Shown here piece by piece: positions 1 through 8,960 of a stretch of 64,000 nt of DNA. The stretch is from NCBI RefSeq assembly GCF_008298035.1, contig NZ_CP042910.1:3611001-3675000 (forward strand), written 5' to 3'. The position numbers were made by a program, and so were the translations under genes. The notes under the pieces were generated by a model that was not told where the DNA came from, ran no database searches, and was given only the letters and a program-made list of their open reading frames with translations. Origin of the DNA: Gimesia maris (lineage in GTDB: Bacteria > Planctomycetota > Planctomycetia > Planctomycetales > Planctomycetaceae). Every line of letters starts with the position of its first letter. Positions within the stretch are counted from its first letter, which is position 1.

Positions 1-1
1 G

Positions 2-544
2 GTCAGGTACACTGAAGGGGAAACAGAGCTTGTCATCATGGTGACTCCGGAACTGGTATCTCCATTGAAGTCGGGCCAGGTACCACCGGGGGGCCCCGGC
101 CTGTTTACAGCCACTCCAACAGATCGCGAGTTGTATCTGGATGGTGTGCTGGAAGTTCCCAGCTATGGGGATAACTGCCCTGACTGCCAGTATTCGATTC
201 CCGGGCCCATCAGTCCTGAATCAATGATGGCTCCCGATCATGTGTTGCCGCCAGCATCGGCATCTCAGGTGCCTCCTGTACCGGCGGCACCTACGATTCG
301 CTCAGAAGTGATCAGGAAACCATCACTCTCGCCGGAAAATATGAAAGCATTAGAGGAGCATGAAAAAATGCAGAAGACGCCTCCTCAATCGGCCGCAGCC
401 GCCAGAGTGCCAGATCTTTCAACGTCGAAAAAGAATGATTGGAAAGCGAAAGCAAAAACACCTGAACCGAAAGTGAAAGCAAGTGCACCCCGTTTGAGTT
501 CTCCTGCGAGTAATCAACCGGGACTGATTGGACCGGGAAGTTAA
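2..544 (+). CDS. Tad/Flp pilus secretin, C-terminal part (CpaC/RcpA-like, truncated by window edge)
   Basis: The reading frame enters from the left edge and gives 180 residues before a TAA stop. The first residues contain ETELVIMVTPELVSPL, which matches the final beta-strand region of CpaC/RcpA and GspD-type secretins (usually T-E-L-V-I-x-V-T-P-x-L-V). The rest is a proline- and alanine-rich tail with no recognisable domain. Secretins form the outer-membrane ring through which the pilus or substrate passes. The CpaE/TadZ gene 260 bp downstream supports a Tad/Flp pilus locus. The ATG at 38 lies inside the conserved strand and is not a real start. The tail beyond about residue 40 is longer than in typical secretins and may be a planctomycete-specific extension. 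Domain assignment rests on a short motif plus context. Confidence 0.75.
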   Translation, partial: VRYTEGETELVIMVTPELVSPLKSGQVPPGGPGLFTATPTDRELYLDGVLEVPSYGDNCPDCQYSIPGPISPESMMAPDHVLPPASASQVPPVPAAPTIRSEVIRKPSLSPENMKALEEHEKMQKTPPQSAAAARVPDLSTSKKNDWKAKAKTPEPKVKASAPRLSSPASNQPGLIGPGS

Positions 545-689
545 CAGTAAAGTGATATTATTTGAGTCTCTTTCTGGCAGAATTGGAATGAAGTCTGCCA
601 GAATGCCGCTCAATTCAACGGGAACTTCTTTGAAAAACTTCAAAATGTACGCTTTCAAGTTCGATACTATTATAAAGACAGTAGCAACA

Positions 690-780
690 CTAGAGTGCAT
701 ATTTAACCATCGCATCTCCCGATCTATGATACTCGGTCTAAATGACCCTGGAGACGCTACAGTAAAACTGGGCTCAGTTT
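690..780 (-). repeat. Dispersed 95-bp palindromic repeat, copy A
   Basis: Reverse-oriented copy between the secretin tail and cpaE. The right end reads CTAG at 690-693, followed by the stem CATCGCATCTCCCGATC, the core ACTCGGTCTAAATGACC and the opposite stem CTGGAGACGCTACAGTAAAA. The left end is degenerate. The copy forms the same nested hairpin as the other copies. Confidence 0.85.
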
Positions 781-806
781 AAACCTTAAGTAGAAGTGAT
801 CAACGA

Positions 807-2018
807 ATGAGTGGAGTTGTCCGGCTATCGATTATCGATCCCAATGAAGCAACTCGCAATGAGCTGAAAAACATGCTGATTGGCGTGGATATGGTCTGGC
901 TCGAAGCTGAGTGCAGTCGTTATGAATTTTTTACGGAGGTCGTTTCTCAGACTCAACCTGATATTGCGCTGATCTCGCTGGATGCGAATCCGGAACTGGC
1001 TTTAAGCCTGATTGCCCAGGTCACGCGCGATTTACCAAGTTGTAACGTGATTGTCGTCAGCAGTTCCCAGGAAGGCAGTCTGATTTTAAAGGCGATGCGA
1101 AACGGCGCCAAAGAATTCCTGGGGTTCCCTCTGGTACTGGAAGATTTTCTGTCCGCCTTGAACCGCATTCAGATTACCTCCGGTAAATCAGAAGGGGAAC
1201 ATAATGCTCCCCGTTCCAGTCAGGTTATTACCGTGGCCGGGGTGAGTGGTGGTGTGGGTTGCACTTCCCTGGCAATCAACCTGGCCTGCTGCCTGGCAAG
1301 TCAGGAACGTAACAGTGTGGCTGTGATCGACCTGGATCTGGCCCTGGGTGATACGGATGTCTGGCTGGATATCATTCCGGATTACACGATTCAGGACGTT
1401 GCCGAAAACATTGCGCGACTGGATTATTCGCTGTTGAAACGTTCGTTAACCAAACATGCATGTGGGGCGTTCCTGTTACCCCGTCCCGTGCAGATGGATA
1501 TGTCGATGCAGATCACAACTGAAGTGCTCCGCCGAATCATTGCCCTGCTTCGAGCAACGTTCACACATCTCGTGATTGATGTCAGTAAGTCTTATAACAG
1601 TCTCGATCTGGCAGCAATGGAGTTATCGGATACGGTTTTGTTGACTGCGCAACTGGATTTACCCTGCCTGAGAAATGTCGTGCGTCTGTCACAGTTTTTC
1701 GATACCAACGATCACATCGCTGAGAAAATCAAAGTCGTGATGAATCGTCTGGGTCTGGAAGATACCCAGATCAGTGTGAGTAAAGCGCTGGAAACAATCG
1801 GTCGCGAAATTTTCTGTCAGATTCCCAATGATTATGCGACAATGGTGGAATCCCGTAATAATGGGATTCCACTGGTCATGCAGGCACCCAAAGCAAAACT
1901 CACCAGAACTATTATGGGGCTGGCTGCCAATGTGAGTGGAGAATCTGTCGCAGAACAGGAAGATTCGGTCTCCCGGAAAAAGAAGAGCCTGTTTGGTTTC
2001 TTGAATCAATCCAAATAG
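807..2018 (+). CDS. cpaE: CpaE/TadZ-like pilus assembly ATPase
   Basis: 403 residues. Residues 5-125 form a receiver-like alpha/beta domain (RLSIIDPNE, then IVVSSSQEG). Residues 138-370 are a MinD/ParA-type domain with GVSGGVGCTS at 145-154 and VAVIDLDLALGD after it. This order is that of CpaE/TadZ, which localises the Tad/Flp pilus machine at the inner membrane. The deviant Walker A motif lacks the usual lysine (Cys152 stands where Lys or Thr is expected), as in atypical TadZ proteins that may bind but hardly hydrolyse ATP; that consequence is inference. The upstream gene is a secretin. The expected CpaF ATPase is not downstream: the next genes run the other way. The ATG at 807 has only a weak ribosome site. 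Confidence 0.85.
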   Translation: MSGVVRLSIIDPNEATRNELKNMLIGVDMVWLEAECSRYEFFTEVVSQTQPDIALISLDANPELALSLIAQVTRDLPSCNVIVVSSSQEGSLILKAMRNGAKEFLGFPLVLEDFLSALNRIQITSGKSEGEHNAPRSSQVITVAGVSGGVGCTSLAINLACCLASQERNSVAVIDLDLALGDTDVWLDIIPDYTIQDVAENIARLDYSLLKRSLTKHACGAFLLPRPVQMDMSMQITTEVLRRIIALLRATFTHLVIDVSKSYNSLDLAAMELSDTVLLTAQLDLPCLRNVVRLSQFFDTNDHIAEKIKVVMNRLGLEDTQISVSKALETIGREIFCQIPNDYATMVESRNNGIPLVMQAPKAKLTRTIMGLAANVSGESVAEQEDSVSRKKKSLFGFLNQSK

Positions 2019-2036
2019 TCTTTTTCGCGCGGTACT

Positions 2037-2363
2037 TCAGGCATCCAGGTCCAGGTGCGTCCCCAGGTTACCTTCTGCATCGGGGTGACGAGTGGTATGA
2101 GTTTCCGGTTCTTCAGTTTTGTCCTGAGTCTCCTGCTCGGCCTCTTCGTCATGGCCTAATGGCATCCGCCCATCTGCATCTCGATCGCCAGAGGCATCCG
2201 GGTCACCCACATCATGCAGTTGATGATCTGTCATCTCTTTTTTATCGATGGACATGTTCTGCGCCGCCGACTCGGCCTTCTGCTTGTCGACACTGGCATC
2301 ACTCCGTTGCGCACCGGCAAATGAGCTGTTGATATTGAGGGCACCGGGGTTGATCGAACTCAT
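2037..2363 (-). CDS. Small acidic hypothetical protein
   Basis: 108 residues, rich in Asp, Glu and Gln, with no signal peptide or membrane segment. The start at 2363 is supported by GGAGGA eight bases upstream; a longer frame exists but would read through repeat copy B. It contains the phrases DASVDKQKAES and DRDADGRMP and ends DLDA. I do not recognise a family. The composition suggests a soluble, largely disordered protein. It is convergent with cpaE, 18 bp between the stops, so it is probably not part of the pilus operon. Confidence 0.7.
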   Translation of the reverse strand: MSSINPGALNINSSFAGAQRSDASVDKQKAESAAQNMSIDKKEMTDHQLHDVGDPDASGDRDADGRMPLGHDEEAEQETQDKTEEPETHTTRHPDAEGNLGTHLDLDA

Positions 2364-2522
2364 GGGACAGATCCTCCATCTGATTTGAAAAGTCTCAACA
2401 TCAGCTGAACGTCTGGAGCGGTTGACTAAAATGAATGACAGACGTAATTTGAGAAGATAACGAAAAAATGTCAATAGAAATTCGCTGTTCCCCGGTTTCC
2501 TGGTGAGTAGAACAGTCATCGA

Positions 2523-2618
2523 CCAGAGCGAGTCACATTGGACCATAGCGTCTCCCGATCTGTGATACTCGATCCAAATGGTCTTGGACACGCTACAGTA
2601 AAACCGGACACAGGCTAG
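2523..2618 (-). repeat. Dispersed 95-bp palindromic repeat, copy B
   Basis: Reverse-oriented copy. Its left end TAGCCTGTGTCCGG coincides with the TAG stop codon (2615-2617) of the leftward DinB-like gene. The stems ACTGTAGCGTGTCC and GGGAGACGCTATGG and the core ACCATTTGGATCGAGTAT are well preserved. Confidence 0.9.
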
Positions 2619-3103
2619 TGTATCGCTTTCCAGGAATTCAGCGTCAAATGTGCCTGTCCCTGATGGTGAGTTTCATGCCAGCAAAGAATTTTTAAAGCCA
2701 TCTCATAGGACCAGCCTCGTTCCTGAAGACCTGCCGGTACCAGTTCCAGGTCTGTTTCCGGGATGAGCTGTATGGTTTCCAGTAAATTTTCCCGAGACTG
2801 GCTTAATGTATTTTTGATGACATCCAGTGAGGGAATCTCATCTACCGCAGTACTTCCCTTCTCGTAGAGGGAAAACAGGTCTGACAGTTTCGAGTCCGTT
2901 TTCCGCAGGCGGTCTGTTGCAAATAATTCTTCCGTTATCGCGGTATGCATGAACTGCCAGGCAATATGTGCTCTGCCGGGGCCCGGTCGGAATGCCAGGG
3001 CTGATTGAGGATCAGTCAGTGAACTGATCTCATCAATGGTTTTGAGTGTCATGATCCGGTTGAATTTCAGCAGTTCCACAAGGGTGGCAATCTGAATGCT
3101 CAT
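2615..3103 (-). CDS. DinB-like putative metal-dependent protein
   Basis: 162 residues. It resembles the DinB/YfiT four-helix superfamily, damage-inducible proteins of mostly unknown or thiol-transferase-related function. The phrases RPGPGRAHIAWQFMH and CWHETHHQGQAH place histidines on separate helices where this fold binds a metal. The start is taken at M of MSIQIATLVELL (3103), because the helical domain begins there and the longer frame adds about 50 residues unlike the family. The ribosome site is weak (AAAGG about 12 bases away). The stop codon TAG is the edge of repeat copy B. It is divergent from folC. Function is not certain; the superfamily call is fairly safe. Confidence 0.75.
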   Translation of the reverse strand: MSIQIATLVELLKFNRIMTLKTIDEISSLTDPQSALAFRPGPGRAHIAWQFMHTAITEELFATDRLRKTDSKLSDLFSLYEKGSTAVDEIPSLDVIKNTLSQSRENLLETIQLIPETDLELVPAGLQERGWSYEMALKILCWHETHHQGQAHLTLNSWKAIH

Positions 3104-3310
3104 GTTTTCGCTATACCTTTTGGCTCGAAAGTGGCTGGCAGTTGTAAAATTCTTTTTTAGATCATATACCTCACGGTCTACTTCCGAAAAGTGCCTGACT
3201 ATAATATCCGACAGATCACTGTTATACTCTGCCGTTTTGACTGTCATGCTGATCACGACAGTTAACAGAATGTATGTTTTTTCAGTTATATCATAAGGAA
3301 ACTGCCTGAC

Positions 3311-4744
3311 ATGGGAGTCTCGGCAGAGAAGTACCAGCAGAGTCTGGACTTTCTATTTGGTCGTCTCAATTATGAACGGATGGGGAGTAGTAAATACTCT
3401 ACCAGTGATTTTAAATTGGGAAGAATGCAGGAGTTACTGGAGTCCCTGGGGAATCCGCAATCCGAGGTCCGTACGATCCACATAGCAGGGACCAAAGGGA
3501 AAGGCTCCACGTCCGCGATGATCGCAGAAATGCTTTCTGCGGCCGGTTTTCGCACGGGATTATTTACTTCTCCTCATATCACCTGCTATGAAGAACGCAT
3601 TCTGATTGATGGTCGACAGATCGAGCCGGAACAACTGGTCGATCTGGTATCGGAACTGATTCAGGTTGTGGAGCAACTCGATCTGAAGCCGGGCAATCTC
3701 AGCCCCACATTTTTTGAATTGACGACCGCGCTGGCCTGGATGCATTTTCAACAGCAGCGCGTTGACTTTGCAGTGATGGAGGTGGGACTGGGAGGACGAC
3801 TGGATTCCACAAACGTCTGTGAGCCACTGGCGTCTGTCGTTACGAATATCAGCTATGACCATACGGCACTGCTGGGAAATACCATTGAACAGATCACGCG
3901 TGAAAAAGCCGGAATTATCAAACAGGGAGTCCCTGTTTTCAGTGGGGTGACACAGCCGGAGGCAATGGCAGTGCTCGAAGAGGTCTGCCGGGAAAAACAG
4001 GCTCCCCTGTATCTGTTGAATCGGGATTTTAAGCGATTGGTTGAACCCTACCAGGGCTTCAGGCGTGAGCAGGCCGATGACTCCAGACTGTTCCCTGATA
4101 GTAATCAACAGACCATACAGGTAAGAACTCCCTGGTCCCTGATTGATCAGATGCCTGTCACACTACTGGGAACGCATCAGCTTATCAACGCGACTCTGGC
4201 AGTAACAGTGATCGATTTTTTACGCCAGCAGGGAGTTCCCCTGGAGGACAGTCAGATGCGCCAGGGAATGACGCGTCTGAAATGGCCGGCCCGGATTGAA
4301 CTGGTACAGAAAAATCCTCCAGTGGTTATTGATACGGCTCATAACGGTGCCTCTATTGAAGCACTGGTTGAGACGCTTGCTGCCAGTTTTCCGCAGACCA
4401 ACCGGATACTGATCTTTGCTGCGACGAAAGATAAAGACGTCGGGGAGATGCTCGAAACACTACTGCCCTCCTTTCAGACGGTCATCCTGACGCAATACCG
4501 CTCGAATCCACGGCGGATTCCTGTGGAAGAATTAGTCGAGCTCACCCGGGCAGTTCAACTGTCAACAGGTAATACATCTCAGCTCAGTATTACAGACAGT
4601 CCTGAGGCGGCATGGTTACAGGCAAAAGACATGCTGACGCCAGATACGCTGATTTGTGTTACCGGCTCATTTTTCATCGCAGCAGAATTACGTGAGCTGC
4701 TGCTGGGCACAACGGATGAAGTTCTGGTATCGGAACCCTGCTGA
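3311..4744 (+). CDS. folC: Folylpolyglutamate synthase / dihydrofolate synthase
   Basis: 477 residues, close to the usual FolC length of 420-450 with a slightly long C-terminus. The P-loop GTKGKGST is at residues 60-67, followed by FTSPHI and the EVGLGGRLDSTN motif typical of FolC, then DHTALLG and the C-terminal Mur-ligase-like domain with DTAHN and FAATKDKD. It adds glutamate to dihydropteroate and folates using ATP in the cytoplasm. The start follows AAGGA about 11 bases upstream. It stands alone, divergent from the DinB-like gene and convergent with the pilus operon. Confidence 0.95.
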   Translation: MGVSAEKYQQSLDFLFGRLNYERMGSSKYSTSDFKLGRMQELLESLGNPQSEVRTIHIAGTKGKGSTSAMIAEMLSAAGFRTGLFTSPHITCYEERILIDGRQIEPEQLVDLVSELIQVVEQLDLKPGNLSPTFFELTTALAWMHFQQQRVDFAVMEVGLGGRLDSTNVCEPLASVVTNISYDHTALLGNTIEQITREKAGIIKQGVPVFSGVTQPEAMAVLEEVCREKQAPLYLLNRDFKRLVEPYQGFRREQADDSRLFPDSNQQTIQVRTPWSLIDQMPVTLLGTHQLINATLAVTVIDFLRQQGVPLEDSQMRQGMTRLKWPARIELVQKNPPVVIDTAHNGASIEALVETLAASFPQTNRILIFAATKDKDVGEMLETLLPSFQTVILTQYRSNPRRIPVEELVELTRAVQLSTGNTSQLSITDSPEAAWLQAKDMLTPDTLICVTGSFFIAAELRELLLGTTDEVLVSEPC

Positions 4745-4826
4745 TCGGAGCGAATGCACTCGTCTGAGGCACGTTCGTTTCAATGAAAAACTACCTCAAT
4801 CCGCTCTGTCAGCTCCAGAAATAAAA

Positions 4827-4858
4827 AAAGGGCGGGACATTTGACTGTCCTGCCCTTT
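4827..4858 (-). terminator. Rho-independent terminator of the leftward pilus-like operon
   Basis: The arms AAAGGGCGGGACA and TGTCCTGCCCTTT form a 13-bp stem with a single G-U pair and a six-base loop. Read leftward it is followed by a run of seven T (4829 down to 4823). It lies between the convergent ends of folC and the 730-residue membrane protein, so it may also help stop folC transcription. Confidence 0.9.
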
Positions 4859-4883
4859 CAGTCATTTTGGACTGAAAATTCAA

Positions 4884-7076
4884 TCAAGGTCCCAGACGGA
4901 TCGGATTTTTTCTCCGCTTGCTTTTATTACCGCGCTGGGGGGGGCCGAGCATTTCGGCTTCCATACCTTCAAAAGCACTGGCGCCTTCAAAACCGATATC
5001 AAATCCGTCGGTCGGGGCAGCAGTGCGTGCTTCTGAGGCTTCCTTGACCCAGGTTAAACTGTCGCGTTCACGGCTGAATTTCTTTTTGACATCAGCATAG
5101 GAAGAGGAAACAGCAGGTGGAAGCGATTTTTTCAGGTTACCGAAATTATCAACAATGACTGCCTCCGGTTGGATTGGCAGATGCCCGCGTGTTTTAGCAG
5201 GCAGGTTTAAATCAGGATGATCTTCCAGTCGAATCGTTGGTGCGGGAACGGCGTCGACGAGGTAATTCTGAGTGTCAAATTCAACAGTCGCCTTCTCATC
5301 ATATTCTTCTTTGGCAACATCATACAGCTCGGCAACCTGCTCGCCGCCGATTTCATCACCAATGGATGTTTTCAAGGTAGACTGAATTGTTGTCCCGGTT
5401 TTAGGATACCACTGGTAGATTTCGAAGTTCGCTGTAGTCCCTGCAATACCACGGGGAGGACGCACGCTTTGCAGGTAAAAGTGCACGTCTTCCTCAGCAG
5501 TCACTGCTGCTGTTTCATTACTCCAGGGAGTGGTGCGGGTTTCACCTTCGGCAACTGCCGGCAGAACGACTTCATCAATGGGACGCTGGAAATTGGGATT
5601 ACGGACAACCAGTCGCACGCGGTATTTATAAGTTTCACCTGGATTCAGGTCAAAATCGAAGTAACGGAACAGAAGCAGACGGCCAGCGGCTGTCACATTT
5701 GCTTTCAGCTTCTGAATCAGTTTCTTCTCATCCATAGGTTCACCTGGTCTGCCCGGGCGTTCCTGCATCATTGAGCTGGCCGTATCCTGCATGACCATAT
5801 CCATTTCGCTGGCTCCGCCTCCACCGTACATCAGCTCACTCCGCATACCTCGCATATCAAGTTGTAAAGTGGAGAAGCCTTTCTGTTTTTCCTTGAAGAC
5901 TTTTTCATTCGAGTGAGTCTTTTTGTACTGGTCCAGAATGCGTCGATTGAACTCAAGTTCCTGTTCGATTTCTTCCTGGCTCAAAGTAAAGTTTTCCACG
6001 CGGGGATGTGTCGCGACTTTATACCAGAAACCGGCAATGCGGCTGGGAAGCGGCATCGTAAAGACACGGTCCGTAATCCCACTGTTGACGACTTCGGGAT
6101 CAAAGTCGGCACTTTCCTTCAAGATTTCGATAGACGTTTCGATGTCCACATCTTTCCACTCTCCAGCCCAGGGGTCTTCGCCGGGAATGGCTTTTTTACG
6201 TTGTAACTGAAAGTCGAGAAACTCCAGGATTTTTCCTGTCTGCATATTCTGGAAAGAGAAGGCGTCGCCTAAAGAACGTTCCAGTTTATCCTGCTGGGTT
6301 GCCAGGTCGAAGACACCGCGTACTGCGACAAACCTTAACCCCCGCCCTTCACGGACAGGACCAGTCATGCCCATGCCACCTTCCATGCCCATACCTTCAG
6401 GAAGCCCGGCGGAATACGCATCGGGATTGGCAAAACCGGGATCCATCGCACCTGGATCTGCCGCCATCATCATTTCCGATTCACCGGGGATCCCACCGAA
6501 TGTCAGACCCGCCATGGCAGCGCCACCGGGCCCCCCCATACCACCGGCCATACCTGTGGTACGTCGTTTGAAAGCGTCGTATTCCGGTTCATCCGGTTTT
6601 GCTTTTTCTCCTTCAGTTGACTTTCCTTCTTCGCTGCCTTCCAGAGTCGCAGAAATGGGACGGGTCTGCATGATTACGCGGCCATAAGTGGCAACCAGAT
6701 CTTCGACAGCGAGCCAGTCGACCTCTTTGGCTTTTGCTTTTTTCGCATAGATGGGCCAGGAGAGTTTAGTCGTAAACATATAAGGGGTGACTTCCAGTGG
6801 CTTATTCATTAACGCAGCCACTTTTTGGCGCAGGTCATCTTCCTTAAGGTACTCGTTGCGTTTTTCTTCAGGCCACTGGCTGTTACTCACCTGGGTCTCA
6901 GCAGTATTGACCTTCTGTTCTAATTCAGCAGGAGTCCGTTTTTCAGTTGTCCACTGAGAGGTGAAGATGACGAAAAATACAAACAACGCAATGAAACCCA
7001 GGACGATTTTTTCGCCATGCGAGATTGCAAATTCTTTGTAATTCATTCCTTTGAGGTTGGACATCAGATTTTTCAC
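4884..7076 (-). CDS. Large single-pass membrane protein of a PilM/PilN-type operon
   Basis: 730 residues. The start is a GTG at 7076 with GGAG eight bases upstream. One membrane segment lies near residues 26-43 (VLGFIALFVFFVIF), leaving nearly the whole chain outside the cytoplasm. A methionine- and glycine-rich segment (GMAGGMGGPGG, then GLPEGMGMEGGMGM) separates an N-terminal part from a C-terminal part that includes YKYRVRLVVRNPNF, a beta-rich stretch. It is third and last in an operon after the PilM/PilN-like fusion and another single-pass protein. By position it could play a PilO/PilP-like alignment role, but I see no specific motif for either. The basic C-terminus ends KSKRRKNPIRLGP. 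Confidence 0.75.
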   Translation of the reverse strand: MKNLMSNLKGMNYKEFAISHGEKIVLGFIALFVFFVIFTSQWTTEKRTPAELEQKVNTAETQVSNSQWPEEKRNEYLKEDDLRQKVAALMNKPLEVTPYMFTTKLSWPIYAKKAKAKEVDWLAVEDLVATYGRVIMQTRPISATLEGSEEGKSTEGEKAKPDEPEYDAFKRRTTGMAGGMGGPGGAAMAGLTFGGIPGESEMMMAADPGAMDPGFANPDAYSAGLPEGMGMEGGMGMTGPVREGRGLRFVAVRGVFDLATQQDKLERSLGDAFSFQNMQTGKILEFLDFQLQRKKAIPGEDPWAGEWKDVDIETSIEILKESADFDPEVVNSGITDRVFTMPLPSRIAGFWYKVATHPRVENFTLSQEEIEQELEFNRRILDQYKKTHSNEKVFKEKQKGFSTLQLDMRGMRSELMYGGGGASEMDMVMQDTASSMMQERPGRPGEPMDEKKLIQKLKANVTAAGRLLLFRYFDFDLNPGETYKYRVRLVVRNPNFQRPIDEVVLPAVAEGETRTTPWSNETAAVTAEEDVHFYLQSVRPPRGIAGTTANFEIYQWYPKTGTTIQSTLKTSIGDEIGGEQVAELYDVAKEEYDEKATVEFDTQNYLVDAVPAPTIRLEDHPDLNLPAKTRGHLPIQPEAVIVDNFGNLKKSLPPAVSSSYADVKKKFSRERDSLTWVKEASEARTAAPTDGFDIGFEGASAFEGMEAEMLGPPQRGNKSKRRKNPIRLGP

Positions 7077-7142
7077 GGGACAGTCTCCGTTAAGTGAAAA
7101 TGTTACAGGAGCTGCTAAACTGCAGCATCGAGTAAAAGTGTA

Positions 7143-8858
7143 TTATGGATTAACCGGTTCCTCTGGCTTTGGTTCAGCCGGAGGGGTTTGTGTTGTTTCA
7201 CTGGGGTTGGAATCTGCAGCTGGCGCAGGTGTTGCAGGTTCCGCTGGTGTTGTTGTATTACCACCTGGTTGAGGTGGTGTATTTTCCGGGGTGGTCGTCG
7301 CCGGCTGAGCGGGTGTAGCAGGGTTTTCACCTGCTGCCGCTGCTTCCGGAGTGGAAGCGGCAGGTGTTGAGCCATCGGCAGGTTCTGTGGGAGCTGCCGC
7401 GTCGGTTGGCTCTGTCGCATCCTGGGGTTGTTCCGTATTTTCGGCAACCACTTCGCCTTCTGGTGGAACATAAGGATTATAAAGCGTCATCAGGCCTGCG
7501 ATAGTAACAACAGCCAGTTCAGGATCATTCAGAGCCGCATCGAGCAGACCCTTGTTTTCCTGTTCCTGAAGTCCTGCTGCACCGTTCACACCCATATCAG
7601 ATTCAAATCCGAGGCCGCTGTTCCGACCGAATCCTCCCCCTGCACCAGCAAAGTCAGATTCGGAACTGAATCCGCCTGTCCCTCTTGCTGCGCCTCCCCG
7701 TCGTCCCATGCCACCGCCGCCACCACCACCGGCGATGGGGTTCATATTGTCATCGAACAGGTCAGCACGTTGCACACGCACGATTTTTGTCGGCCAGGGC
7801 ATGCTGCTCAACTGGGCCAGCAGATTGGGAAGCTTGGAAGACTGGATAGTCGCTTTGATATAAAAGGCTCTTGTTTTGTAAGGCAGAGCTTCTTCATCGT
7901 GGTAATAGCGTTTGAGTTTTTGTTCGCCTGCACCGCCCATGCCGCCGCCGAAACCACCGCCAGCCAGGGATTCTTCCATGGCCATTTCAGAACCGCCATC
8001 GCCACCGCCGGCGGAACCATCAATGTCATTTCCAAATATTTTCGTAAGGTCCATATCAACTTCAATTGATAATGATCCCTCTTTTCCGCCAGCTATACCT
8101 CTCATTCCGCCGCCACCGCCTGAGAACATTCCTCCGCCTCCGGCCATCCCCATTTCGCCATCCATACCACCGTCTCCGGCAGGCGCACTACCGTCATCGC
8201 CGACAGTACCGCCACGCAGTTCCAGTACGGAAATCTGTCGGATGGGGGATTCGCTGATATTGGTTGCTCCACTGTCTTTATTGACTTTGGCGATAGCTTC
8301 CATAATGGATGAGACCAGCCAGACATCTTCCTGAGCATCCCACATATCTTCCGAAGTGGGAGAGACGTTTCTCCATTTATCAAAGGGAACATGCGGAATG
8401 ATGTTGGGGTTGAGGTCGACCAGTCCCTTACCATCTTTCAGGCTGAATGGGTTAGCCAGTTTATAGGCACGGAGAATTTCAAATTTGTAAGCAGAACGGT
8501 ACAGGTTACGGGGTTTAATCGAAATTTCACCACGATGGGGTGTCTCTGTCATCAGAGTTGCGATATCAGGAGGCCAGACGAATAATTCCTTCTGTTTTTC
8601 CCAGAGATATTTCGTTGACTCTGCATTGTACTTTCGTTTTTCCTCGTTGATCTGCTTGAGGGCAGTCGACCAGGTCTGATTCGGAGGATTCGGGGGAACC
8701 TGCGCATCGGTGAAGGCCTGATCGATTGAGGATTTTCGCTCTTCAATTTCTTTTGCCAGGCTGCCGGTTGCCATACTCCAGCCAATCACAGGCAGAAGTA
8801 ATGCGATGAACAGGATGATCCAGAATTTATGAACAATCAGAGGTTTTAATTTGTCCAT
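7143..8858 (-). CDS. Single-pass membrane protein, PilO-like position, with glycine- and proline-rich tail
   Basis: 571 residues. The start at 8858 has GAGGA eight bases upstream. A short cytoplasmic N-terminus (MDKLKPLIVHKF) precedes a membrane helix at about 12-31. Glycine-rich stretches (GGGGMFSGGGGGMRG; later GGGGGGGMGRRGG) break up the middle, and the last 100 residues are almost only Pro, Ala, Thr, Glu and Gln, as in an extended periplasmic linker. The helix-then-coiled start resembles PilO or PilN architecture, but sequence similarity is not evident. It lies between the PilM/PilN-like gene and the 730-residue protein, in the same direction with short gaps, so the three probably form one envelope-spanning complex. 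Confidence 0.75.
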   Translation of the reverse strand: MDKLKPLIVHKFWIILFIALLLPVIGWSMATGSLAKEIEERKSSIDQAFTDAQVPPNPPNQTWSTALKQINEEKRKYNAESTKYLWEKQKELFVWPPDIATLMTETPHRGEISIKPRNLYRSAYKFEILRAYKLANPFSLKDGKGLVDLNPNIIPHVPFDKWRNVSPTSEDMWDAQEDVWLVSSIMEAIAKVNKDSGATNISESPIRQISVLELRGGTVGDDGSAPAGDGGMDGEMGMAGGGGMFSGGGGGMRGIAGGKEGSLSIEVDMDLTKIFGNDIDGSAGGGDGGSEMAMEESLAGGGFGGGMGGAGEQKLKRYYHDEEALPYKTRAFYIKATIQSSKLPNLLAQLSSMPWPTKIVRVQRADLFDDNMNPIAGGGGGGGMGRRGGAARGTGGFSSESDFAGAGGGFGRNSGLGFESDMGVNGAAGLQEQENKGLLDAALNDPELAVVTIAGLMTLYNPYVPPEGEVVAENTEQPQDATEPTDAAAPTEPADGSTPAASTPEAAAAGENPATPAQPATTTPENTPPQPGGNTTTPAEPATPAPAADSNPSETTQTPPAEPKPEEPVNP

Positions 8859-8960
8859 GGGTTTGTCCTCATTTTCTCCGAAGAGATCAAATACTTTTAT
8901 GTTTTCAGGTACTGACTAGCTTCTCTTTGACTTTTGACTCTCAATGTATTGCCGTTCGAC

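Noticed and set aside
5913..6210. Open frames opposite the 730-residue membrane protein
   Set aside because: Two overlapping antisense frames with no ribosome site, opposite a coding frame with a good start and terminator.
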